A stretch of DNA of 20,890 nt, taken from NCBI GenBank assembly GCA_934085875.1, contig CAKOHQ010000021.1:1-20890 (forward strand), given 5' to 3'. How positions within the stretch are numbered: the stretch's first letter is position 1; each line of letters begins with the position of its first letter. The notes beneath the pieces are model-generated. The model worked only from the letters and a program-made list of their open reading frames with translations. It did no database searches and had not been told where the DNA came from. The position numbers and the translations under genes were made by a program. This document shows positions 8,506 to 15,134 of this stretch, one piece after another. This DNA comes from an uncultured Bacilli bacterium. Lineage in GTDB: Bacteria > Bacillota_I > Bacilli_A > RF39 > UBA660.

Positions 8506-9138
8506 ATGCATTTAATAGCTCATAGAGGGTTAACTAATGAAAATATATGTGAGAATACATTATTAGCGTTTAAATATGCTTTAAATAATGGATATGAAGG
8601 TATAGAACTAGATATTAGAAAAACGAAAGATAATGTTATTGTAGTTTTACATGATAAATATATTAATAGAACAAGTAATGGTAATGGTAATATTAATAAA
8701 ATAAAGTATAAAGACGTATTAAAATATAATTTTGGTACAAAAACAAATAAAAGTAAAATACCAACTTTAAAAGAAGTTATAAAGAATATTAATAATACCA
8801 ATATATTTATAGAGTTAAAAGAAAGTATTAATAAAGAAGAATTAAATAATATTCTAAAAGTAAATAATACTAATAAATATTATTTAATGAGCTTTAATAA
8901 AGAATATATAGATAATTTAATAGGAATAAAATATAATTTAGGATTAATAAACTACGTCTTTAATAGCTTTATTGATTACACCAATTATGACTTTGTACTT
9001 ATTTTAGAAGATTTATTTAATATAAATATATATGATTATTTTAAAAAACTTAATTTAGAAGTTATTATTTATAATACTAGAAATAATATAAGTTTAAAAA
9101 ATAAAGAAATATTTAATGATATAAAATACATCGTTTAA
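8506..9138 (+). CDS. Glycerophosphodiester phosphodiesterase family protein
   Basis: GDPD-family TIM-barrel enzyme, expected to hydrolyse glycerophosphodiesters to glycerol 3-phosphate and an alcohol using a divalent metal. The catalytic set is present: HRG at 6-8, ENT at 16-18, Glu34 and Asp36 in GIELDIRKTKD, and His49 in VVLHD. At 210 residues it is at the short end of the family (usually 230-250), with a reduced C-terminal half. There is no signal peptide, so it should act in the cytosol on products of lipid or glycerophosphodiester turnover. Glycerol 3-phosphate made here is also the product of the gpsA enzyme encoded at 18037. The start is fixed by the AGGTGG site, which lies in the terminator hairpin just upstream. 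Confidence 0.88.
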   Translation: MHLIAHRGLTNENICENTLLAFKYALNNGYEGIELDIRKTKDNVIVVLHDKYINRTSNGNGNINKIKYKDVLKYNFGTKTNKSKIPTLKEVIKNINNTNIFIELKESINKEELNNILKVNNTNKYYLMSFNKEYIDNLIGIKYNLGLINYVFNSFIDYTNYDFVLILEDLFNINIYDYFKKLNLEVIIYNTRNNISLKNKEIFNDIKYIV

Positions 9139-9189
9139 TGTTATATACAATCTTTTATTAAAAAAATGTCAAAAAAAGTTACATAATTG

Positions 9190-9218
9190 TTGCACCTTAC
9201 CTTTTTTCTTGCTATAAT
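9190..9218 (+). promoter_or_regulatory. Promoter for rpsU
   Basis: TTGCAC (9190-9195), a 17-bp spacer and a consensus TATAAT (9213-9218). This is one of the strongest promoters in the window, as expected for a ribosomal protein gene. Confidence 0.8.
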
Positions 9219-9248
9219 AAACTAGGAAATGAAGGGAGGGAAAGTTAA

Positions 9249-9440
9249 ATGACTAAAGTAGAAGTAAAAAATGGTAACGTTGATAATGCATTAAAAAGAT
9301 TTAAAATTAAAGTTGCTAAAAGCGGAGTCCCTTCTGAACTAAAGAAACATAAAGAATATAAAAAACCAGGAGTAAAAAGACGTGAAGCAAAAAAAGAAAT
9401 GATTAAAAATTCACGTAAAAGAAATAAAAAGAATAGATAA
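9249..9440 (+). CDS. rpsU: 30S ribosomal protein bS21
   Basis: A 63-residue, strongly basic protein with the S21 layout: a short N-terminal part (VEVKNGNVDNALKRFK), the central helix with SGVPSELKKHKEYKKPGVKRR, and a Lys/Arg tail. S21 joins the small subunit platform near the anti-Shine-Dalgarno end of 16S rRNA and helps initiation. The gene has a GAAGGGAGGG ribosome site and a near-consensus promoter. It is followed by a yqeY gene, the conserved order in Bacillota, which supports both assignments. Confidence 0.95.
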   Translation: MTKVEVKNGNVDNALKRFKIKVAKSGVPSELKKHKEYKKPGVKRREAKKEMIKNSRKRNKKNR

Positions 9441-9445
9441 ATAAT

Positions 9446-9476
9446 AAAGTGGTTATAATAAATATAAGCACTTTTT
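9446..9476 (+). terminator. Probable terminator or attenuator between rpsU and yqeY
   Basis: AAAGTG plus TTATA (9446-9457) pair with TATAA plus CACTTT (9463-9474) with one G-G mismatch between the two stem parts. A short run of five T follows. No separate promoter is evident for yqeY, so some read-through is likely. Confidence 0.55.
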
Positions 9477-9535
9477 ATATAAAAATAAAGAGGAATATTA
9501 AGTTTTAAACAATAAAAAAAGATTTAATTAATTCA

Positions 9536-9943
9536 ATGAAAGAACAAGATAAATTTAAATTATCTGTACTTCGTATGTTAAAAAGTGCATTACAAAAAGA
9601 TGAAATTAATAAAAAAAGAGAATTAACGGACGACGAAGTACTAAATGTTATTAAAAAAGAAGTTAAAGTTAGAAATGCATCTTTAGAAGAATATATTGAA
9701 TATAATAGATATGATTTAGCTGATAACTTAAAAAAAGAAATAGAGATATTAAAATCTTATTTACCAGAAGAATTATCTCATGAAGAACTATTAAAGATAA
9801 TTGATGAACAATTTAATATTATTAATCCTACAAGTATGAAAGATATGGGTAAAGTTATTAAAGCAGTATCAAGTATAGTTGGAACACGTGCTGATATGGG
9901 TGAAGTTAGTAAGAATATAAAAGAAAAAATAAGTAATTTATAA
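9536..9943 (+). CDS. yqeY: GatB/YqeY domain-containing protein, 5' end possibly frameshifted
   Basis: YqeY-family helical protein related to the tail domain of the GatB amidotransferase subunit; the cellular role is not settled. FKLSVLRMLKSALQKDEINKKRELTDDEVLNVIKKEVK, the ADNLKKEIEILKSYLPEEL segment and the C-terminal MKDMGKVIKAV ... GTRADMGEVSK are diagnostic. From ATG 9536 it has 135 residues against about 148 in the family, and that ATG has no ribosome site. The frame upstream reads IKKDLINS (9512-9535), which is the expected family helix, but then meets a TAA at 9506-9508 with no ATG, GTG or TTG. In another frame just before it lies TTA AGT TTT AAA CAA (LSFKQ, 9498-9512), after an AGAGGA site at 9489-9494. 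One missing base near the A-run at 9514-9520 would explain this. It could be a real lesion, a sequencing error or a rare start codon. Confidence 0.85.
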   Translation: MKEQDKFKLSVLRMLKSALQKDEINKKRELTDDEVLNVIKKEVKVRNASLEEYIEYNRYDLADNLKKEIEILKSYLPEELSHEELLKIIDEQFNIINPTSMKDMGKVIKAVSSIVGTRADMGEVSKNIKEKISNL

Positions 9944-9960
9944 AATAAAAAAGGTGAAGT

Positions 9961-10221
9961 ATGAAAAAAAGTGAGTTTATAGAAATATTAAGAGATTTTG
10001 AAATTAATAGAGCTAGTACAATATTTTTAGATAATAAAGAATATTATGAATGGTATGATACAAATATATATTTTGATGGTGGAAATGCTGAAATATTGAA
10101 CAAATATAATAATAGAACTTTTAAAATAAAAGAGTTAAAATTATTTAGAAGATATATTGAAGAATCTAGAATGTATTATTTAAAACAAGAAAGTATAAAT
10201 AATAAAAGTTATATTAAATGA
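9961..10221 (+). CDS. Small protein of unknown function
   Basis: An 86-residue protein starting at an ATG with a fair AAAGGTGAAG ribosome site, 17 bases after yqeY, so it is probably in the same transcript. It is rich in Tyr, Asn, Lys and Glu. It contains a YYEWYDTNIYFDGG segment in the middle and a basic helical C-terminal part (KIKELKLFRRYIEESRMYYLKQES). No membrane segment, signal peptide or Cys is present. I recognise no family. Its TGA stop at 10219-10221 lies inside the following terminator hairpin, and this is one of the genes showing that TGA is a stop in this organism. Confidence 0.65.
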   Translation: MKKSEFIEILRDFEINRASTIFLDNKEYYEWYDTNIYFDGGNAEILNKYNNRTFKIKELKLFRRYIEESRMYYLKQESINNKSYIK

Positions 10222-10250
10222 TATAATTAATATCAATAATATAACTTTTT
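10204..10250. terminator. Bidirectional terminator between convergent genes
   Basis: AAAAGTTATATT (10204-10215) pairs perfectly with AATATAACTTTT (10238-10249), and GATAT/ATATC can extend pairing inside. T runs on both strands let it serve the plus gene ending at 10221 and the minus gene ending at 10250; both stop codons touch the structure. Confidence 0.8.
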
Positions 10251-10363
10251 TATCTAATAAAATAAATTAATAAACTAGCTACCATACTACCTACCATAGC
10301 TAATAACATGATCCATACTAATATTTTAGCAGCTATATTTTTATTCTTTTTCTTTTTAGTCAT
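10250..10363 (-). CDS. 37-residue single-span membrane protein (DUF4044-like)
   Basis: On the minus strand an ATG (10363-10361) is preceded by GAGGTG with a 6-base spacer and opens 37 codons to a TAA. The product starts MTKKKKNKNIAAKI, very basic, then has one hydrophobic helix (LVWIMLLAMVGSMVASLLIY) and ends FIR. A -10 like TATAAT lies at 10389-10384. Layout and the VWIML-L-VGS pattern recall the DUF4044 small membrane proteins of Bacillota, but that link is by memory of the pattern only. The basic N-terminus should face the cytoplasm. It is the only minus-strand gene left of position 13,000 and is flanked by a bidirectional terminator, which supports it being real. Function unknown. Confidence 0.72.
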   Translation of the reverse strand: MTKKKKNKNIAAKILVWIMLLAMVGSMVASLLIYFIR

Positions 10364-10442
10364 TTTTTCACCTCAACATAATAATTATACTAAATTATGA
10401 ATAATAAATAAAGTGTTTTAATAATATTTAATGGGTGACGAT

Positions 10443-11036
10443 ATGAAATATATTAGTGTTAGTTATAAGAAATATAGTAAGTTATATAATTTAATATTAT
10501 TAAGTATATCAATAAGCATTACATTAGGATTAGTATTATCATTTTGTCTAGATAAAAATTTAATTAATGATATATATAATTATTTTTTAGATCATGTAAA
10601 CAATTATAATTTAAATACATTTAGTAATATAATATATCCAATAATTATATATATTGGTATATTTATATTATCTTTAACTTTAATAGGAAGTTTTATTCCT
10701 TTATTAGTTATATCTATTGAAAATATTAGTATAGGATTAATACTTGGTATAATACTAAGAATAAAATATTTAAAAGGATTATTATTTGGTACAGTATATT
10801 TTATAATTACAAAACTATTATATATTATATTATTATTTTATATTGCTATAAATATTTATAAGTTTATAAGAAGTTTTATAGACAATATAAAAACTAAACA
10901 AGATATAAGTTTATATAATTTATACTCTAGAATTATTTTAAAAATTTTATTTTGTATATTAGTTATTACTATATATAATATATTATTAATGTTTGTTGCT
11001 CCCTATATATTTAATTTTCTTAAAATTCTTTTATAA
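10443..11036 (+). CDS. Multi-pass membrane protein, SpoIIM-like
   Basis: A 197-residue hydrophobic protein with about five predicted membrane spans (near 15-35, 62-88, 92-105, 110-140 and 165-192). The central part, LIGSFIPLLVISIENISIGLILG followed by a loop and GLLFGTVYFIITKLLYI, resembles the stage II sporulation protein M family (SpoIIM/DUF95). In spore formers SpoIIM works with SpoIID and SpoIIP in septal peptidoglycan thinning, but homologues are widespread in non-spore formers, and nothing else here indicates sporulation. I choose ATG 10443 because GGTGA at 10434-10438 fits as its ribosome site; the upstream in-frame ATG at 10431 would overlap that site. The family call is tentative. 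Confidence 0.55.
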   Translation: MKYISVSYKKYSKLYNLILLSISISITLGLVLSFCLDKNLINDIYNYFLDHVNNYNLNTFSNIIYPIIIYIGIFILSLTLIGSFIPLLVISIENISIGLILGIILRIKYLKGLLFGTVYFIITKLLYIILLFYIAINIYKFIRSFIDNIKTKQDISLYNLYSRIILKILFCILVITIYNILLMFVAPYIFNFLKILL

Positions 11037-11043
11037 TATATAA

Positions 11044-11072
11044 TTTACAAAAATATAAAAATTTAGTACAAT
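11044..11072 (+). promoter_or_regulatory. Promoter for mnmA
   Basis: TTTACA (11044-11049), a 17-bp spacer and TACAAT (11067-11072). The start codon is 16 bases downstream, so the leader is very short. Confidence 0.65.
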
Positions 11073-11088
11073 ATCTTTGGTGATTTGT

Positions 11089-12195
11089 ATGTCAAAAGTA
11101 GTAATTGGAATGAGTGGGGGAGTTGATTCATCTGTTGCGGCTTACCTACTAAAACAAGACGGATATGAAGTTATTGGGTTATTTATGCGTAATTGGGATA
11201 GTATGATTAATAATGACATTAACGGTAATCCTACAATAAATAATAATATTTGTCCTCAAGAACAAGATTATAATGATGCTTTAGAAGTTTGTAATAAATT
11301 AGGAATTGAATTGCATAGAATAGATTTTATTAAAGAATATTGGGATAATGTTTTTACATACTTCTTAAATGAATTAAAACTTGGTAGAACTCCAAATCCT
11401 GATTTAATGTGTAATAAATATATAAAATTCGACTTATTTATTAAAGAAGCTAAAAGATTAGGAGCTGATTATATTGCAACTGGACATTATGCTAAAATAG
11501 AAGGTAATAAACTTTTAAGAGCCAAAGATCTAAATAAGGATCAAACATATTTTTTAGCACAAGTAAGTGCTAATCAACTAAAAGATGTTATTTTTCCTTT
11601 AGGCGAAATAACTAAACCAGAGGTTCGTTTAATTGCTGAACAAATAGGCCTTATAACAGCAAAGAAAAAAGATTCTACTGGTATATGTTTTATAGGAGAG
11701 AGAAATTATCAAAAATTTATACAAAATTATTTGAAACCTAATCCTGGAGATATAATAGACGTTAATACAAAACAAATTATTGGACAACACACTGGATTAA
11801 TGAATTATACAATTGGTCAAAGAAGAAACGTTGGAATAAGTGGCAATCCAGAAAAACATTTTGTTGTTGGTAAAGATGTTAAGAATAATATTTTGTATGT
11901 TGCTTTCGGTGATGATCCTGATACATTATATAGTGATTCATGCATAATAGATAATATTAATTTTATTTCTTCAGAACATCCTACTTTTTGTACAGCTAAA
12001 TTTAGATATAGAGGTCCAGATTATGAGGTATCTTTAGAATATTTAGAAAACGATGAAATATTAGTTAAGTACCCAGAAAAAGTTGCCGCTGTTACTCCTG
12101 GACAAGCCTGTGTATTATATTTAGGTAGAGAATGTTTAGGAAGTGGCATTATTAAAGAAGTTAGACGTAATAACGAAAAATTATGGTATTTATAA
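11089..12195 (+). CDS. mnmA: tRNA-specific 2-thiouridylase
   Basis: MnmA (TrmU) adenylates and then thiolates U34 of tRNA-Lys, Glu and Gln anticodons, using sulfur from a cysteine desulfurase relay. The N-terminal PP-loop SGGVDSS is at 9-15. The FMRNWD motif is near 36-41. The catalytic Cys108 sits in GRTPNPDLMCNKYIKF and the second Cys200 in DSTGICFIGER. The C-terminal part has the usual YTIGQRRNVGI and the beta-barrel ending with PGQACVLYLG. The length of 368 residues is standard. The start is the ATG at 11089 with a GGTGAT site four bases upstream; in-frame TTG 11077 and GTG 11080 overlap that site and are rejected. It appears to be a single-gene transcript with its own promoter and terminator. 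Confidence 0.95.
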   Translation: MSKVVIGMSGGVDSSVAAYLLKQDGYEVIGLFMRNWDSMINNDINGNPTINNNICPQEQDYNDALEVCNKLGIELHRIDFIKEYWDNVFTYFLNELKLGRTPNPDLMCNKYIKFDLFIKEAKRLGADYIATGHYAKIEGNKLLRAKDLNKDQTYFLAQVSANQLKDVIFPLGEITKPEVRLIAEQIGLITAKKKDSTGICFIGERNYQKFIQNYLKPNPGDIIDVNTKQIIGQHTGLMNYTIGQRRNVGISGNPEKHFVVGKDVKNNILYVAFGDDPDTLYSDSCIIDNINFISSEHPTFCTAKFRYRGPDYEVSLEYLENDEILVKYPEKVAAVTPGQACVLYLGRECLGSGIIKEVRRNNEKLWYL

Positions 12196-12204
12196 CAAAA
12201 TTTC

Positions 12205-12228
12205 AAAAGATAAATAATATCTTTTTTT
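12205..12228 (+). terminator. Rho-independent terminator after mnmA
   Basis: AAAAGATA (12205-12212) pairs with TATCTTTT (12218-12225) around a 5-base loop. A T run continues to 12228. Confidence 0.8.
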
Positions 12229-12240
12229 CTTTACTTTTAC

Positions 12241-12270
12241 TTGACAATTAAGTGTATAGTAAGCTACAAT
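12241..12270 (+). promoter_or_regulatory. Promoter for the HTH protein gene
   Basis: A perfect TTGACA (12241-12246) is followed after 18 bp by TACAAT (12265-12270). The gene starts 30 bases later, after a GGAGAG ribosome site. Confidence 0.7.
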
Positions 12271-12299
12271 AAATATGTAAATAAGGAGAGTAGGGAACA

Positions 12300-13064
12300 A
12301 TGAAAGAAATTAAAGACTTATTAAATAATTTAGGAATATCCAAAGTTAAATTAGCTAAATATTTAGGTGTATCTAGACAAATGGTATATAATTATCTTGA
12401 ACTAGATAGTATAGATAAATGGCCAAAAGACAAAAGAATACTTTTATATAAATTATTAAATATTGAAGATGGTACTGAAGAAAGTTTAAATAGTATTAAA
12501 GTAAATACAGATTATATGGAAGATGTAGAAAATAAATTAAATTGTATTAATAGACATACAATCGATTTTATTGATACTAAAGGTTTAGATAAAAAAACTG
12601 CAACTTTATTATCTGACTTTACATTCTTATTAAAAGAAAAATTAACTGAATCTAATGATAAAGAAAATTATTATGTTGTTAAATATTTATATAATCTTTT
12701 ACAAGCGGTTGACAATGTAGAAGAATTTAAATATTTACTAGGATATGTTAGTAAATCAGCTGGCTTTTCAAAACCTAATGAATTTGCTTTTGATGAAGAC
12801 AAACAATTTATGTTTGAAGGAATAATCCACTCTGCTTTCACTCTTTATAATAGTGGGGGAGCTTCTAAAAGCAAAGTTATAGTTTCGCGTGAAAGATTTG
12901 TTCAAGATATTGAAGCTAGAAATGAAGAAAAATTATCAAGAACACAACAATTGAATACTGTTAGAATACAAGCTTTAAGAGAACTAGGATATAATGAAAT
13001 AAACGCATCAAATGCTGCTGAAGTTTTTGAAAAAATTGCTGAAATACAATCAAGAAGCGTGTAG
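12300..13064 (+). CDS. HTH (XRE/Cro-type) protein with unknown C-terminal domain
   Basis: A 254-residue protein whose N-terminus reads as a classic helix-turn-helix: GISKVKLAKYLGVSRQMVYN at about 12-31, with the Gly turn and recognition helix SRQMVYNYLE. This suggests sequence-specific DNA binding. The remaining roughly 180 residues are mostly helical and I do not recognise them. Features include a Leu/Lys-rich stretch (130-150), a FAFDEDKQFMFEGIIHSAF segment and a charged C-terminal helix that may be a coiled coil (RERFVQDIEARNEEKLSRT). There is no peptidase Ser-Lys pair typical of phage repressors. It has a strong own promoter and lies just upstream of the dif site. The target genes are unknown; it could be a chromosome-region or stress regulator, but that is only position-based speculation. 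Confidence 0.7.
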   Translation: MKEIKDLLNNLGISKVKLAKYLGVSRQMVYNYLELDSIDKWPKDKRILLYKLLNIEDGTEESLNSIKVNTDYMEDVENKLNCINRHTIDFIDTKGLDKKTATLLSDFTFLLKEKLTESNDKENYYVVKYLYNLLQAVDNVEEFKYLLGYVSKSAGFSKPNEFAFDEDKQFMFEGIIHSAFTLYNSGGASKSKVIVSRERFVQDIEARNEEKLSRTQQLNTVRIQALRELGYNEINASNAAEVFEKIAEIQSRSV

Positions 13065-13092
13065 TTCTTATAAATTAATAACAAAATATAAA

Positions 13093-13120
13093 ACTTCATA
13101 TAATATATATTATGTTAACT
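13093..13120 (+). other. dif: dif site (Xer recombination site, chromosome dimer resolution)
   Basis: The 28 bases split as ACTTCATATAA (13093-13103, XerC-side arm), TATATA (13104-13109, centre) and TTATGTTAACT (13110-13120, XerD-side arm). From memory the Bacillus subtilis dif arms are ACTTCCTAGAA and TTATGTAAACT with the same TATATA centre, so 25 of 28 positions agree. The 6-bp centre and the partly palindromic 11-bp arms are exactly the required geometry. It is in a non-coding gap, 2 kb from an Xer recombinase gene, where gene orientation changes from plus to minus. This site recombines to resolve chromosome dimers at cell division and is also a target for dif-integrating mobile elements. 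Confidence 0.9.
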
Positions 13121-13228
13121 TCTATATTTTTGATAAAAAGATGATTAGTTGATAATCTATAAATATTATTGTTATAAGATTAATTTATTTACTCTATAAA
13201 CAAATGAAGATATTTATTAAATTTATGT

Positions 13229-13275
13229 AAAAAAACAATACTTAATTTACCTATCCAATTATGTATTGTTTTTTT
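13229..13275. terminator. Bidirectional terminator between HTH gene and ZIP gene
   Basis: AAAAAAACAATAC (13229-13241) pairs perfectly over 13 bp with GTATTGTTTTTTT (13263-13275) around a 21-base loop. Poly-T on both strands lets it stop transcripts from either side. The stop codon of the minus-strand ZIP gene overlaps its edge. Confidence 0.85.
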
Positions 13276-14029
13276 ACACGAATAACAAACTTATTATAAA
13301 AAATACTATACCTATTAAAAATCCAATATAAATATATTTATTATTTTTATTTGAATATTTAATTGATTCTTTTAATATATCATTTATTGCTAAACTTATC
13401 ATAATACCAGCAACTAAAATAAATATTATATTTAATATTGTATTATTTATATATTTATATAAAAACAAATAACATAATATAGCTCCTAATGGTTCTGATA
13501 GTCCACTAATAAGTGTTGTTTTTATTGCCTTCCCTACTTTTTTAGTAGAGTAGTAGATAGGAACTCCAATGCATATACCTTCTGGAATATTATGTAATGT
13601 TATAGAAGTAGCTACTTTTAAACCTATTTTTAAATCATTTGTACTAGTTAGAAATGTAATTATACCTTCTGGAATATTATGAAGCATTAAAACTACTGCA
13701 CTTATTATACCTAATTTATATAAACTACTCCCCTTCTCTTCTAGCCTATTAATTATTTTGTTAGAGAACTTAATTAGCGCTATACCGATAATAAATACTA
13801 GTATAGATATAAATAACCCATAAAATTTATATTTTAAAACTAAATAAAAGAATGAGTTAGGTATTAAATCAAATATACTTATAAGTATCATTACAATTGC
13901 ACTAAAACTTAAACTTATACTTAAAAATCTATTTATATTTTTTACTTTCATAAATATAAATAAACAACCTAACATTGTAGATAATCCTGCTATTGTACTA
14001 ATTAAAAAAGCATATAAAAAATTGTTCAT
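13274..14029 (-). CDS. ZIP-family divalent metal transporter
   Basis: A 251-residue polytopic membrane protein of the ZIP (ZupT-like) family, which moves zinc and other divalent metals into the cytosol. The two metal-site helices are evident: LHNIPEG at 116-122 and again at 145-151, followed by SGLSEPLGA in the next helix. About seven to eight hydrophobic helices cover the chain, and the loop between helices 3 and 4 is short and charged (NKIINRLEEKGSS). The ATG start has only a weak ribosome site. It lies 35 bases after the kinase-like gene, so they probably form one minus-strand transcript ending at the bidirectional terminator. Metal specificity cannot be told from the sequence. Confidence 0.9.
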   Translation of the reverse strand: MNNFLYAFLISTIAGLSTMLGCLFIFMKVKNINRFLSISLSFSAIVMILISIFDLIPNSFFYLVLKYKFYGLFISILVFIIGIALIKFSNKIINRLEEKGSSLYKLGIISAVVLMLHNIPEGIITFLTSTNDLKIGLKVATSITLHNIPEGICIGVPIYYSTKKVGKAIKTTLISGLSEPLGAILCYLFLYKYINNTILNIIFILVAGIMISLAINDILKESIKYSNKNNKYIYIGFLIGIVFFIISLLFV

Positions 14030-14064
14030 ATATTATCACAATTAATTATATGCACAAAACTTTA

Positions 14065-14745
14065 TTAATATTTACTATTATATATTTTACGATTATAAAG
14101 TTTATAATTCAATTTCATTTCTTTTATACTATCTATTTTATTATCAAAAAAATTTTCTAAATAATCTTTTTTACTGATAATTATATTAATAATATTATCT
14201 ATCTCATTTATATAATTTATATTATCTAGTGGAATAGATAATAATCTAAATATTAATGAAGCTATTACTCTACAATTATGTTTATATGCTGTTATAAAAT
14301 CAGGAGCATTTAATCCATATTGACTTGTATCAATTATATTAATAGATGTATCACTATTATTGAATAATATGTTAGCATCATGTAAATCGTATATAGATAC
14401 GTTATTATCAGATATAATAACAATATCATCTCTTAATTTTTTTAAAGCTTCTATTAAAGCTTCTATTTCCAAAGAATAATCTAATGAATTAAATTTAGTA
14501 CCTTTTTTAAAATTCATTTTATAACCCTTTAATTTACTATTAATATAAACTTCTTCTGTTGGAAATGCAAAATGATCAGTATCAATTTCTTTAAAACTAT
14601 TTATTCTTTTTAAATTGTCTTCATCAAGACTTCCCCAGAATATTTTTAACAGTTCATTTTTATTATATTCATATATTATTGCTTCTGTTCCAAAACCTAT
14701 TTTTTTATAATTTTTATTTATATCTGAATGTTTTTTAAATTCCAT
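14065..14745 (-). CDS. Protein-kinase-fold protein
   Basis: A 226-residue protein with kinase-like motifs. A Gly-rich loop IGFGTEAIIYEY is at 16-27 and a candidate ATP-site Lys34 in ELLKIF. The catalytic-loop equivalent SIYDLHDANILF has Asp120 and Asn125 spaced as in HxDxxxxN. INIIDTSQYG has Asp139 where kinases have DFG. The His of HxD is replaced by Ile and the DFG by DTS, so it resembles the atypical small kinases or aminoglycoside-phosphotransferase relatives more than Hanks kinases. Asp120, Asn125 and Asp139 are kept, so catalysis is possible. It has no membrane anchor. The ATG has an AAAGGA site 6-7 bases upstream. It is followed closely by the ZIP gene. The substrate is unknown. Confidence 0.72.
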   Translation of the reverse strand: MEFKKHSDINKNYKKIGFGTEAIIYEYNKNELLKIFWGSLDEDNLKRINSFKEIDTDHFAFPTEEVYINSKLKGYKMNFKKGTKFNSLDYSLEIEALIEALKKLRDDIVIISDNNVSIYDLHDANILFNNSDTSINIIDTSQYGLNAPDFITAYKHNCRVIASLIFRLLSIPLDNINYINEIDNIINIIISKKDYLENFFDNKIDSIKEMKLNYKLYNRKIYNSKY

Positions 14746-14823
14746 ATTTTTTCCTTTCTAAACCAATAATTACCATTATATTTATATAAGAGAGTAACAT
14801 AATAATAGTGGGAGGTAAATAAA

Positions 14824-14937
14824 ATGGCAAAAAATAATGCTAGAAATAAAGCTAGAGAAACTGAAAAATGTTCAAGTTGTAAAAATAACGAAAGAGCTAG
14901 AAATAATGCTAGATGTTCAAAAAATAACTCTCGTTAA
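14824..14937 (+). CDS. 37-residue basic Cys-containing peptide
   Basis: An ATG with an excellent GGGAGGT ribosome site opens 37 codons to TAA, closely followed by a strong terminator. The peptide is built of repeated Asn/Ala/Arg units (NNAR at 4-7 and 27-30, RAR, NKAR) around KCSSCKNNE (15-23) and a third Cys at 31. It has about ten Arg/Lys and no hydrophobic residues, so it cannot be a membrane or globular protein. A nucleic-acid-binding or spore-protein-like role is conceivable, as is a metal site using CxxC plus C, but I recognise no family. It is divergent from the kinase-like gene and is the only plus-strand gene between dif and rarA. The ribosome site, the terminator and the repetitive peptide argue that it is a real gene. 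Confidence 0.68.
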   Translation: MAKNNARNKARETEKCSSCKNNERARNNARCSKNNSR

Positions 14938-14956
14938 TTAACTCTAGTTTAATCCT

Positions 14957-14991
14957 AAAGAACTATTTATTTTTATAATAGTTCTTTTATT
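14957..14991 (+). terminator. Rho-independent terminator after the small peptide gene
   Basis: AAAGAACTATT (14957-14967) pairs with AATAGTTCTTT (14977-14987), 11 bp with a 9-base loop. A T-rich tail follows. Confidence 0.8.
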
Positions 14992-15013
14992 TTGTTTAGC
15001 TAATTATAAATAT

Positions 15014-15077
15014 TTGTTAGTGTCGAACAAAATATATTTCCCCTCACTAGCAGTATTTATGATAACACATATTATCA
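15014..15077. other. Non-coding stretch with two hairpins, function unknown
   Basis: TTGTTAGTG (15014-15022) pairs with CACTAGCAG (15045-15053) across a 22-base loop that holds a CCCC run, and TGATAA (15060-15065) pairs with TTATCA (15072-15077). The first is more GC-rich than its surroundings. Neither has a T tract, and no open frame fits. Confidence 0.3.
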
Positions 15078-15087
15078 AAATATCAAG

Positions 15088-15134
15088 AAAAAAATGATTA
15101 GTTTCTTGGAAAATATTCCATATAATCATTTTTT
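15088..15134 (-). terminator. Terminator of the Xer recombinase gene
   Basis: AAAAAATGATTA (15089-15100) and TAATCATTTTTT (15123-15134) form a perfect 12-bp stem. On the minus strand it ends in a T run and covers the last dozen codons of the recombinase gene, including its stop. Confidence 0.7.
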
